From Acidobacteriota bacterium (GTDB lineage Bacteria > Acidobacteriota > Terriglobia > UBA7540), in contig PLWR01000002.1 in assembly GCA_003165615.1 (NCBI GenBank), positions 1 through 7,022 of the forward strand: a stretch of DNA of 7,022 bases, given 5' to 3'. Every line of letters begins with the position of its first letter. The stretch's first letter is position 1. The translations under genes were made by a program, and so were the position numbers. The notes below the pieces were generated by a model, which saw only the letters and a list, made by a program, of their open reading frames with translations, searched no databases and had not been told where the DNA came from. This document shows, piece by piece, positions 1-5,896 of this stretch.

Positions 1-422
1 GCACCGAAATGTGCATCATCCCCTATGCGACCCAATTAGGAGAAATCTCGTTCTGTGCGTACAACACGGGAATCGGCTGGCGGAAAATCATCGAAAACAT
101 GTACAAGAACGCCAGCGTGGCGGAGTGGTACAAGACCCACGGCAAGCACGCGATCTATGCCAAGGGCAAGAGCGTGGAACTTGATACCACCCAGCACTCC
201 CTCACCGTGAATGCCGAGGACGCCGCGCGCATTCGTACCCTCGAAGCCGTGCCGCAGACCGCGGCGGAAGAAGATAAGGCTCGACGCAAAGCAGCGTGGG
301 AAGCGCAGCAGGCCTCACAAGTCAGGAAAGTGTATGAGGAAATCGTCCTTCAGAAACCCAAGTCCGACCTTGTGCAGATTGGCGCTCCCGCGAAAGCGGA
401 AGAAGAAAAGGTCGCCGTCTAA
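1..422 (+). CDS. C-terminal part of a probable radical-SAM/SPASM-like protein (5' end outside window)
   Basis: The reading frame is open at the left edge and ends in TAA at 420-422, so this is the 3' end of a longer gene; the ATG at 9 is probably internal. The first visible residues contain Cys-x8-Gly-x4-Cys (bases ~12-56, ending GEISFC). This resembles the Cys-x9-15-Gly-x4-Cys hallmark of SPASM/twitch regions that bind auxiliary iron-sulfur clusters in radical SAM enzymes, but is one residue short. An aromatic- and charge-rich stretch follows (GIGWRKIIENMYKN, then EWYKTHGKHAIY). The last ~70 residues are rich in Ala, Glu, Lys and Gln, probably helical or coiled coil, and low in complexity. 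The radical-SAM core motif CxxxCxxC would lie upstream and is not seen, so the family call is tentative and the substrate unknown. A strong terminator 22 bases past the stop suggests it is the last gene of its transcript. Confidence 0.5.
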   Translation, partial: TEMCIIPYATQLGEISFCAYNTGIGWRKIIENMYKNASVAEWYKTHGKHAIYAKGKSVELDTTQHSLTVNAEDAARIRTLEAVPQTAAEEDKARRKAAWEAQQASQVRKVYEEIVLQKPKSDLVQIGAPAKAEEEKVAV

Positions 423-444
423 CTCCATTGGCCAATCCGTATCG

Positions 445-475
445 AAAAGGGCCGCCTGCGAGGGCGGCCCTTTTT
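445..475 (+). terminator. Rho-independent terminator of the first gene
   Basis: An 8-bp perfect stem, GGGCCGCC (449-456) with GGCGGCCC (463-470), encloses the 6-base loop TGCGAG and is followed by five T (471-475). The four A before the stem (445-448) can pair with the T tract, so it could also act on minus-strand transcription. It starts 22 bases after the stop of the upstream gene. Confidence 0.9.
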
Positions 476-713
476 GTTGACTGTGGAGGAGAAGTAATAT
501 CTATCGATTTGCCGAGCCCCCACCTATTCTCACCCTGCCCTACCCAAGCTGAGGTATAGTTCCGCTCGCAAAAACTAAGAATGCGCGCGAATACCCGAGC
601 CTTACAATCGAGTGCGGAGCCTTATCCGAGGGCGGTCCCGGCAGAGCGCTGGCGCAAGCCTTTTCCCGCCCCCCAGCAGGGCATACGCTTGAACCAGAAG
701 TCAAATTCATTCC
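476..713. other. Non-coding gap upstream of the Tat-exported glycosidase-like gene
   Basis: No convincing gene is seen. It should contain the promoter of the downstream gene. A TTGACT (477-482) and a TAATAT (495-500) both resemble sigma-70 boxes, but only 12 bases separate them, too few for a standard promoter. TACAAT (603-608) has no good -35 partner. No riboswitch, tRNA or strong hairpin was recognised. Confidence 0.5.
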
Positions 714-717
714 GGAG
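714..717 (+). promoter_or_regulatory. Ribosome binding site that decides the start at GTG 727
   Basis: GGAG at 714-717, within CCGGAG, is the only Shine-Dalgarno-like sequence near the start. It touches the TTG at 718 (0 bases), lies 9 bases from GTG 727, 15 from ATG 733 and 21 from ATG 739. GTG 727 therefore fits best. Confidence 0.55.
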
Positions 718-726
718 TTGATTCTT

Positions 727-2571
727 GTGACCATGGAAATGCAAAACCGAAGACAATTCATCGAAAACCTCACACTCGGCATCGCGGCCAGCGGGGCGGC
801 CCCTATGGCCCTGATGGCACAGCGACATGAAGCACCAAGCGCGCCCGCCGGATCTGCCTCCCCAGGCCTCGTGACCGGGGACACGGCCAACGGGGATAAC
901 ACCAATCCTCGGTATGACGTCCTATATTGCTTCGAATTTGGAAACGGCTTTCAGACAATCACGCCGGGCTTCCAACCGGTCTCGCGAGTGTATCGGAATC
1001 CACGCTATCTCTGGATTTCAGATGTTCGCGACATCACGCGAGGAGAAGAAACGGCCCCCCTTCTCCGCAACTTCGCACAAGGATCGGAGGGCGAGTTTTG
1101 GGTAGGCATGGACGATGGTGACTACCGCATCACCTTGATCATGGCGGATGCCAAGGAGCCCCACGGGCCATTCGCCATCTATCTTCAGGATCAGGCTGTG
1201 GAGCCGCACATGGTGACATCGCCGGGACACGTGTTGGCGCGGACGTTCCCCGTTAATGTCTCGCAAGGAAAACTGAAGCTGCGGTTCCACGCCGAAGCCG
1301 GGAAGGATTTTGTGCTGAATCGGATGATCATCCAGGGGCCGCCGGGCAAAGCCGCCCAGAGAATATTTGCGGACGCGCCTCTCGATGATCTTCCCACGGT
1401 GGAAGAGGTCTTGCGGGAGGGCAATACCGATCCTCAAAAGACCCTCCGCGAATACTGTGATTGGCTCATGGGCCGTCGCCTGCCTAATGGCTTCATCGGA
1501 GACGCGGCGCGCCCGGGCCCGCACACCCATTACTATTGGTATACCTCCGCGTACCCGATTCGCACCTTGTTGGCGGGTTACGACGTGTTTCGGACCGCAG
1601 CTTATCTGGACGCAGTTGTGACCATCCTGGACAAGCTGGTAGAAGAACAACTACCCAACGGTGCGTGGCAACAGGTCTTCCGCGGCAAGCCGACCCGGGA
1701 GATGACGACTACGGAAATCGACGCAATCCTAAAGCATCGATGGGTCAATACGGCGGATATCGGATCCATCGTGACCGCCCTGGCCGTCAGTTGCCGTTAC
1801 GTTTCGCCTGCGCGCAAGCAAGCATACTTGGAAGCCGCCCGTCGTTACTGTGACCACTGGGCTTCAAGGTGGCAACTCCCGTCGGGTGCGTTCACCAACG
1901 GGCTGGAAGGGGGCGTGCCACAAACGGAAGCTTACAGCGTTGCCACGGGGACGGAAGCTGCCGCCTTCGCCGCTGTCTATGCGATCACGCGCGAGCCCAA
2001 GTACCTGCAAAGGGCCCAGCGCGCGGCGGAATTTCTGCTTGACAATTGGCAGCCCGATGGGCGTCCCATTTGCCATCAGGATCCTTCGGGAAATATGGGC
2101 ACAAAATACGTGCAGCCGATAACGCAGTTTGGAGACGTTCTCTATTATCACGACGGGATACTCTTCGTTTACCATCAGTCTTCTGATCCCAAGTTCAAGG
2201 AGAAAGTGCGCACGGTTTATGGCTGGCACATCAACGGAGAACAAGGATTGCTCAACAATCTGCAAAGCAACCCATGGTGGCCTCTGCAAGACACCTGGGA
2301 TAACTCGAAATCTGCTGGCATGCCGCAGGTTCTTCTCGCCTATCGGCGCATGGTGAAAGACGCCGCCGTGGAGAGGGCCGTGGGACTGATGCAGAGATTC
2401 CTTTGTACACCCAAGTTTGCCCAGCGCATCGGCGTGATGGTCAATCACCCTGACTTGCCGTGGGGCGGAGACTCCTTACAGTCTTGGGCGGGGTGCGCGG
2501 TGGCGGCCACCGGGTTTGGGGGAATGTCCGTGGCTGAGCTGATCAAGCCCGGGATGATGTATCTGTCATAA
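727..2571 (+). CDS. Tat-exported protein: galactose-binding-like domain plus alpha/alpha-barrel glycosidase-like domain
   Basis: The protein has 614 aa from GTG 727; ATG 733 or 739 would keep the same signal. The N-terminus (NRRQFIENLTLGIAASGAAP) is a twin-arginine signal, probably cleaved near ALMA around residue 31. Residues ~63-203 look like a beta-sandwich opening YCFEFGNGF, containing WVGMDDGDYRITLIMAD and ending NRMIIQG. This matches the galactose-binding-like domain at the N-terminus of beta-agarase/YxiM-type esterases. Residues ~222-600 are helical and carry recurring turns, LPNGF (~252), LPNGAW (~309), LPSGAF (~384) and QPDGRP (~442), spaced about 57-75 residues. This is typical of alpha/alpha six-hairpin barrels of glycoside hydrolases and polysaccharide lyases. 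The likely role is binding and cleaving a polysaccharide outside the cytoplasm. I cannot name a CAZy family or the catalytic acids; a DHDG-like YYHDG near residue 474 and WGGDS near 579 are candidates. An epimerase or a non-catalytic binding protein remains possible. Confidence 0.75.
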   Translation: MTMEMQNRRQFIENLTLGIAASGAAPMALMAQRHEAPSAPAGSASPGLVTGDTANGDNTNPRYDVLYCFEFGNGFQTITPGFQPVSRVYRNPRYLWISDVRDITRGEETAPLLRNFAQGSEGEFWVGMDDGDYRITLIMADAKEPHGPFAIYLQDQAVEPHMVTSPGHVLARTFPVNVSQGKLKLRFHAEAGKDFVLNRMIIQGPPGKAAQRIFADAPLDDLPTVEEVLREGNTDPQKTLREYCDWLMGRRLPNGFIGDAARPGPHTHYYWYTSAYPIRTLLAGYDVFRTAAYLDAVVTILDKLVEEQLPNGAWQQVFRGKPTREMTTTEIDAILKHRWVNTADIGSIVTALAVSCRYVSPARKQAYLEAARRYCDHWASRWQLPSGAFTNGLEGGVPQTEAYSVATGTEAAAFAAVYAITREPKYLQRAQRAAEFLLDNWQPDGRPICHQDPSGNMGTKYVQPITQFGDVLYYHDGILFVYHQSSDPKFKEKVRTVYGWHINGEQGLLNNLQSNPWWPLQDTWDNSKSAGMPQVLLAYRRMVKDAAVERAVGLMQRFLCTPKFAQRIGVMVNHPDLPWGGDSLQSWAGCAVAATGFGGMSVAELIKPGMMYLS

Positions 2572-2850
2572 TTATTGAGGTGGAGTAAGCAGCGTTTCCA
2601 GGTCAGGCATCCAGTGGCGAACGAGTTCGATTTGTTCGGGGGTGAACAGGTTGCCGCCGCCAATTCTTGTGGGAAGATTCTGGGAACGAAGATCGCTCAG
2701 CGCGCCCAGCGTTTTGTTCAGCGTTTCTTGGGTGAGAACATAATTTGTGGAATCATCCGCGAGCGCTTTACCCCAGCCGGTGCCCAAAAGCAGCACCATC
2801 GCAGAAATGAAGAGTACCTTGATGCGCAGGCAAGGGGATGAACGCCGCAC
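2572..2850 (-). CDS. Small secreted protein of unknown function
   Basis: The protein has 92 aa from the GTG at 2850; a second GTG at 2853 is in frame. On the minus strand AGGAGG (2857-2862) sits 6 bases from GTG 2850 and only 3 from GTG 2853, so I prefer 2850. A clear Sec signal peptide is visible: basic residues, then VLFISAMVLLLGTGW, then a KALA/DD cleavage site. There is no lipobox cysteine at that site. The mature ~60 residues (DDSTNYVLTQETLNKTLGAL to DLETLLTPPQ) are acidic to neutral, with two probable helices separated by a glycine-rich turn (IGGGN). I recognise no family. It lies ~78 bases downstream of the PilZ gene on the same strand, so co-transcription is likely. Its stop codon (2572-2574) directly abuts the stop of the convergent glycosidase-like gene. 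The strong ribosome site plus signal peptide argue that it is a real gene. Confidence 0.65.
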   Translation of the reverse strand: MRRSSPCLRIKVLFISAMVLLLGTGWGKALADDSTNYVLTQETLNKTLGALSDLRSQNLPTRIGGGNLFTPEQIELVRHWMPDLETLLTPPQ

Positions 2851-2856
2851 CACTGC

Positions 2857-2862
2857 CCTCCT
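2857..2862 (-). promoter_or_regulatory. Ribosome binding site of the small secreted protein
   Basis: A perfect AGGAGG on the minus strand supports a GTG start, which would otherwise be ambiguous. Its 6-base spacing favours the second of two tandem GTG codons. Confidence 0.7.
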
Positions 2863-2928
2863 CGGAACCAGGCGCCGGTCCGGCAGCCTTCATCAATCCC
2901 GGCAGCCGGTGTCACGAACCGTGCAGCC

Positions 2929-3285
2929 TCATTGCGAAGGTTTGTGATGCTCCGACAGCCGCACCAGCGGTCGCATAAGAAAATCAGCGCAGATTTCCCG
3001 CAGCAGTTCTTGGTTCTCCGGGTCAGTATGGTGGAATTCCAATCCCGCTTGGTCCTCCCCGCCCCTCCAGGCAACTAACGCGGAAGTCCGGAATTCCTTG
3101 CCTTTCCATACCAAAGCAAAATCGCACTCCTGGTGAACCTCCAGCGGTGGGCCATACTCCAGCAAGCATCCGAGAACGCACAAGTCTTCCACCATCACTG
3201 GGAGAGCGGTGGTTTCGCCCGGCAGTTTGACGCTTGCCTTCATGTGAGCTGAGTAGCGCGGAACTCGCCGTCTTTCATTACTCAT
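2929..3285 (-). CDS. PilZ-domain protein
   Basis: The protein has 118 aa and is essentially a lone PilZ domain, the family that binds cyclic di-GMP and controls motility, exopolysaccharide output or secretion through partner proteins. The N-terminal arginine motif RxxxR is present at residues 6-10 (RRVPR). The second motif, D/N-x-S-x-x-G, appears at residues 34-39 as DLCVLG, with Cys in place of Ser. Later strands (CDFALVW, FRTSALVAWR, AGLEFH) fit the six-stranded beta barrel. The ATG at 3285 was chosen because the RxxxR motif follows directly. A good AAAGGAGG lies upstream on this strand (3303-3310), but 17 bases away, which is long. The frame stays open upstream to 3363 without a better start. 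The small secreted protein follows on the same strand. Cyclic di-GMP binding is likely from the arginine motif, though the Ser-to-Cys change leaves doubt. Confidence 0.85.
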   Translation of the reverse strand: MSNERRRVPRYSAHMKASVKLPGETTALPVMVEDLCVLGCLLEYGPPLEVHQECDFALVWKGKEFRTSALVAWRGGEDQAGLEFHHTDPENQELLREICADFLMRPLVRLSEHHKPSQ

Positions 3286-3331
3286 ATCCGCTGAGTGTAA
3301 TTCCTCCTTTCCAAAATGGCAATGTGGTTTA

Positions 3332-3868
3332 ATGGGGGGGCCGGGCCGCGACCATGACGGCAATTTCTTCTTGGGTGACTTCGAAATGCAGGCTGCTCCC
3401 GCGGATAAACCTTCGTGCCCTCAGAAGATTGTCTATAAAGTCGCGGTCACCGACGAATCGCAATCCAGCTACAGTTTCGAAAACCTCGTAAACGACAAGT
3501 CACGGCCCAAGGGTTGGGGTATTGACACGTCCGACGACAAGTCAACAACCACCCGGCGGGGAGTTCTTATTCCTGACAAGCCCTTCGGATTCGCCGCCGG
3601 CACCGTCAAGCTGGATAAGGCTGGCGGAATTTTGGAAGCCTTCAATATGCTGCAAATGGCGCGCGCGCTGGGGCTCAAGACCATGCTGGGCTGCATGGTT
3701 TCGAGTTCCGTGAGCGTTACCGCCGCCGCCCACCTTTCGCCCGGGGTTGGTTACGCCGACTTGGACGGGAATCTTCTGATTGCCAACGATCCCTTCTCAG
3801 GAGTGCAGGTCAAGAATGGAAAACTTTTGCTCCCGGATCGTCCCGGCCTCGGGCTCCAGCCGGCGTGA
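3332..3868 (+). pseudogene. Chimeric gene remnant: DUF1553-type tail fused to dipeptide epimerase C-terminus
   Basis: The frame is open for 178 codons but appears to be two gene pieces. Residues ~4-90 (GPGRDHDGNFFLGDFE, GWGIDTSDDK, then DKPFGFAAGT) resemble the carbohydrate-binding-like region in DUF1549/DUF1553 proteins of Planctomycetota and Verrucomicrobiota, where a GNFVLSEFEV-like string and a PFGFxGGT string recur. From residue ~92 (VKLDKAGGILEA) to the end (LLPDRPGLG) the sequence is the C-terminal part of an enolase-superfamily L-Ala-D/L-Glu-type dipeptide epimerase. It includes the barrel strand with VKLDKxGG and the DxD motif (DLD, 143-145) that holds the dipeptide amino group. The capping domain, the first catalytic lysine and the metal-binding acids are missing, so epimerase activity is excluded. 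The ATG at 3332 has no Shine-Dalgarno sequence. The join lies near 3597-3607. I infer a deletion or rearrangement; translation as a novel fusion is possible but unlikely. Confidence 0.7.
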
Positions 3869-3962
3869 AGGCGCCGATCTGACTTGGTCCTGCCTGACGG
3901 GTCTATCCATCAGGCCGCGTAGAATTCAGACATGCAAAGCAGGGACATTGAGGTGGACTTCC

Positions 3963-3968
3963 GGGAGG
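3963..3968 (+). promoter_or_regulatory. Ribosome binding site of the DUF4832-like gene
   Basis: GGGAGG lies 7 bases before ATG 3976, an ideal spacing that fixes this start. The 107-base gap 3869-3975 shows no obvious sigma-70 promoter pair. Confidence 0.7.
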
Positions 3969-3975
3969 TCGCATC

Positions 3976-5373
3976 ATGGTTCGCAAATTATGGTTCTGCA
4001 TTCCTTTACTTTGGCTCACGCTCGCGACGGGCGCAGCGCAAACAGAAACGGTCATCGTCCGGCCAAAAGTAATTGATGAGGTGCTGGTGAATCCCGGCAT
4101 GGGCATTCAGACCTTTCAGCGCTTCAACGGCCAGGCAGTGAATGCCGGCTTGAAATGGTCAGAAGAAGGCCCCACGGCAAGGCTCAGGGAGGAAACTCGT
4201 CCGCCAGACTTCCCTGCCTCCTCCCTCGCCTATTGCCGCTGGTTCTGGGAAGAGCTGGAGCCGGAACACGGCAAGGTCCGCTGGGAAATCATCGATCAGG
4301 CATTGGAGGAGGCGCGTACGCACGGGCAGACTCTGGACATCCGTCTAATGCCTTACGACCAGGGGCACCCGTTGCCTGAGTGGTATCGGAACTCCGGCGC
4401 GCGTCGCGCCAACCGACCCACCGACCACGACGGGGCCATCTGGCAGCCGGACTTCGCTGATCCAATCTACCTGAAATACTGGGGCGAGCTTGTGGCGGCT
4501 GCGGGGGCGCGTTACGACGGGCACCCTTATCTCGACAGCGTGGATGTCTCTTCGGTCGGCTACTGGGGCGAAGGCTGGAGCGATTACATGCCGGCTTTCC
4601 CGTACCAGAAAGCCCTCATTGACATCTGGTTCGAGGCCTTCAAGCGTACCCCGCTGCTGATGAACTTCGACCAAGAACAGGCACTCGCCTATGGCACGCA
4701 GCAGGGCGCTGGCTGGCGGCTCGACTGCTGGGGCGACATGCGGGACACGACCGGCGGCCACTGGTGCCACATGCTGGACTTCTACCCGCTGCAGCTTGTG
4801 CGGGCGGGCACTCAGGACATCTGGCAGCGAAGTCCCGTCTCCCTGGAGACTTGCTGGGTCCCTGGGTACTGGAAGCAGCAGGGGTGGGACGTGAATTACA
4901 TTCTCGAGCAGGCCCTGCGCTGGCACGTCTCCTCTGTTAACATCAAATCCTCGGCGATCCCGCCCGAGTGGAAGACCCTGTTCGAGGATTTTCAAAAGAA
5001 AATGGGTTACCGCTTCATTCTCCGGCGGCTGGAGTACGCGCGCAGTGCGAAAGCTGGCGCCATGATCCCGCTTCACATGTGGTGGCTTAACGCTGGTGTA
5101 GCGCCTGTATACCGTCCCTACGAGCTTGCTATCCAGATACTGTCGCCCACGGGAATGGCGATCACCAAGCTGCCCTTGGACGTGCGCAAGTGGCTCCCCG
5201 GTGACTCTGTTTACGATGGCACTCTCTACGTTCCTGCCCCGCTAAAATCCGGCGACTATCGGCTCCGCGTGGCGCTGCTCGACCCGCGAACCCAACAGCC
5301 GGCTGTCCGCCTGGCCATCGAAGGGCGCCAGCCCGATGGCTGGTATGACCTGGGATCGGTCAGCGTTGAGTAA
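3976..5373 (+). CDS. Secreted TIM-barrel glycoside-hydrolase-like protein with DUF4832-type C-terminus
   Basis: The protein has 465 aa. The N-terminus (MVRKLWFCIPLLWLTLATGAAQ) is a Sec signal peptide, probably cleaved after residue ~21. Residues ~38-345 look like a (beta/alpha)8 barrel. They include VNPGMGIQTFQRFN at the start, then YCRWFWEELEPEHGKVRWEI (86-105), typical of clan-A-like glycosidases, and DIRLMPYD. SVGYWGEGW (193-201) puts Glu199 at the place of a typical acid/base residue. Glu291 in SLETCW is a possible second carboxylate. Residues ~346-465 (GYRFILRRLEY, WWLNAGVAPVYRPYEL, GDYRLRVALLDP) form a beta-sandwich like that of DUF4832 proteins, usually paired with a DUF4874-like barrel. 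The likely role is an extracellular or periplasmic glycosidase, but no substrate is known to me and activity is inferred. It begins 107 bases after the chimeric remnant, and a repeat array follows it. Confidence 0.75.
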   Translation: MVRKLWFCIPLLWLTLATGAAQTETVIVRPKVIDEVLVNPGMGIQTFQRFNGQAVNAGLKWSEEGPTARLREETRPPDFPASSLAYCRWFWEELEPEHGKVRWEIIDQALEEARTHGQTLDIRLMPYDQGHPLPEWYRNSGARRANRPTDHDGAIWQPDFADPIYLKYWGELVAAAGARYDGHPYLDSVDVSSVGYWGEGWSDYMPAFPYQKALIDIWFEAFKRTPLLMNFDQEQALAYGTQQGAGWRLDCWGDMRDTTGGHWCHMLDFYPLQLVRAGTQDIWQRSPVSLETCWVPGYWKQQGWDVNYILEQALRWHVSSVNIKSSAIPPEWKTLFEDFQKKMGYRFILRRLEYARSAKAGAMIPLHMWWLNAGVAPVYRPYELAIQILSPTGMAITKLPLDVRKWLPGDSVYDGTLYVPAPLKSGDYRLRVALLDPRTQQPAVRLAIEGRQPDGWYDLGSVSVE

Positions 5374-5528
5374 ACCCCTGGGGACCGGCCGGGAAGGCCC
5401 TTGGGGGACATGATGAGGCACTCTGCGGGTTCCGGGTTTGGGATCCTCTTGAAGAGGGATCTGGCCCAATACTGTTCACTTAGTTGTCGTGGTGGATTAA
5501 GGAGTCCGACTGCGGGCGAAGCCCGCCT
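5374..5528. other. Non-coding gap with hairpins before the repeat array
   Basis: No gene is seen. An imperfect hairpin (5442-5461, GATCC...GGATC with one bulged G) lacks a T tract, so it is at best a weak terminator. A perfect 6-bp hairpin with the 3-base loop GAA (GCGGGC 5512-5517 with GCCCGC 5521-5526) lies just outside the inverted end of the array. Part of it (GCGAAGC, 5516-5522) is mirrored as GCTTCGC at 5845-5851 on the other side. Confidence 0.55.
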
Positions 5529-5554
5529 TGGAGTGCGGTAGCAGCAGCTACCGC
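5529..5554 (+). repeat. Left 26-bp inverted end of the repeat array
   Basis: It begins TGGAGTGCGG and runs through the first short hairpin. It is the exact reverse complement of 5815-5840. With mismatches the pairing extends outward to 5516. Confidence 0.9.
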
Positions 5555-5814
5555 CGTCTGACTCTGGTCAATACGACATTGGCGCAAGAGTCAGCGAAGG
5601 AAGGGCGGTGGCAGCAGCTACCGCCGTCTGACTCTGGTCAATACGACATAGGCGCAAGAGTCAGCGAAGGAAGGGCGGTAGCAGCAGCTACCGCCGTCTG
5701 ACTCTGGTCAATACGACATTGGCGCAAGAGTCAGCGAAGGAAGGGCGGTAGCAGCAGCTACCGCCGTCTGACTCTGGTCAATACGACATAGGCGCAAGAG
5801 TCAGCAAAGGAAGG

Positions 5815-5840
5815 GCGGTAGCTGCTGCTACCGCACTCCA
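5815..5840 (-). repeat. Right 26-bp inverted end of the repeat array
   Basis: It ends CCGCACTCCA and is the exact reverse complement of 5529-5554. Imperfect pairing continues outward to about 5851 (GCTTCGC). No target-site duplication could be recognised at the outer edges. Confidence 0.9.
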
Positions 5841-5881
5841 CGGCGCTTCGCGCATTTCTCATTAAAGATCTGAATCAGGGC

Positions 5882-5888
5882 AAAGGAG
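5882..5888 (+). promoter_or_regulatory. Ribosome binding site of the P1-family peptidase
   Basis: AAAGGAG lies 8 bases before GTG 5897, which supports the GTG start over later ATG codons and keeps the twin-arginine signal intact. Confidence 0.75.
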
Positions 5889-5896
5889 TCAAAAAA

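Larger units (their letters stand above)
5529..5840. repeat. Tandem array of four 70-bp hairpin units bounded by perfect inverted ends
   Basis: Four units start at 5535, 5605, 5675 and 5745, each exactly 70 bases and differing at only three sites in the whole set. Each unit opens with a 20-base hairpin: stem GCGGTAGC/GCTACCGC, loop AGCA. A second hairpin follows: CTGACTCT/AGAGTCAG (in unit 1, 5558-5565 and 5587-5594) around a 21-base loop. A lone fifth copy of the first hairpin (5815-5834) closes the array in the opposite orientation, with loop TGCT. As a result 5529-5554 and 5815-5840 are perfect 26-bp inverted repeats. A unit length of 70 is not a multiple of three and no reading frame spans the array. 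It resembles REP/BIME-type clusters or a non-autonomous mobile element. Such hairpin repeats are plentiful in Verrucomicrobiota, but I cannot name the family. Possible roles are transcript stabilisation, termination or a structured RNA between the two flanking genes. Confidence 0.9.

Noticed and set aside
477..500. Sigma-70 promoter TTGACT / TAATAT
   Set aside because: The boxes are only 12 bases apart, well short of the usual 16-18.
540..905. 121-codon minus-strand frame across the upstream gap
   Set aside because: It overlaps the start and Tat signal of the glycosidase-like gene and has no recognisable domain.
1018..1650. 210-codon open frame on the minus strand
   Set aside because: It is antisense to the conserved glycosidase-like gene, with low-complexity Arg/His-rich translation and no family likeness.
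1864..2448. 194-codon open frame on the minus strand
   Set aside because: It is antisense to the same gene, without recognisable domains.
2718..3074. 118-codon minus-strand frame overlapping the PilZ and small secreted genes
   Set aside because: It overlaps both better-supported genes in another frame, and shows no motif.
4345..5076. 243-codon open frame on the minus strand
   Set aside because: It lies wholly inside the DUF4832-like gene, its translation has no recognisable motif, and high GC content makes such antisense frames common.
5442..5461. Rho-independent terminator after the DUF4832-like gene
   Set aside because: The stem has a bulge and no T tract follows.
5535..5834. CRISPR array (20-base palindromic repeats with 50-base spacing)
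   Set aside because: The would-be spacers are almost identical to each other, the last repeat is inverted, and no cas gene is present.
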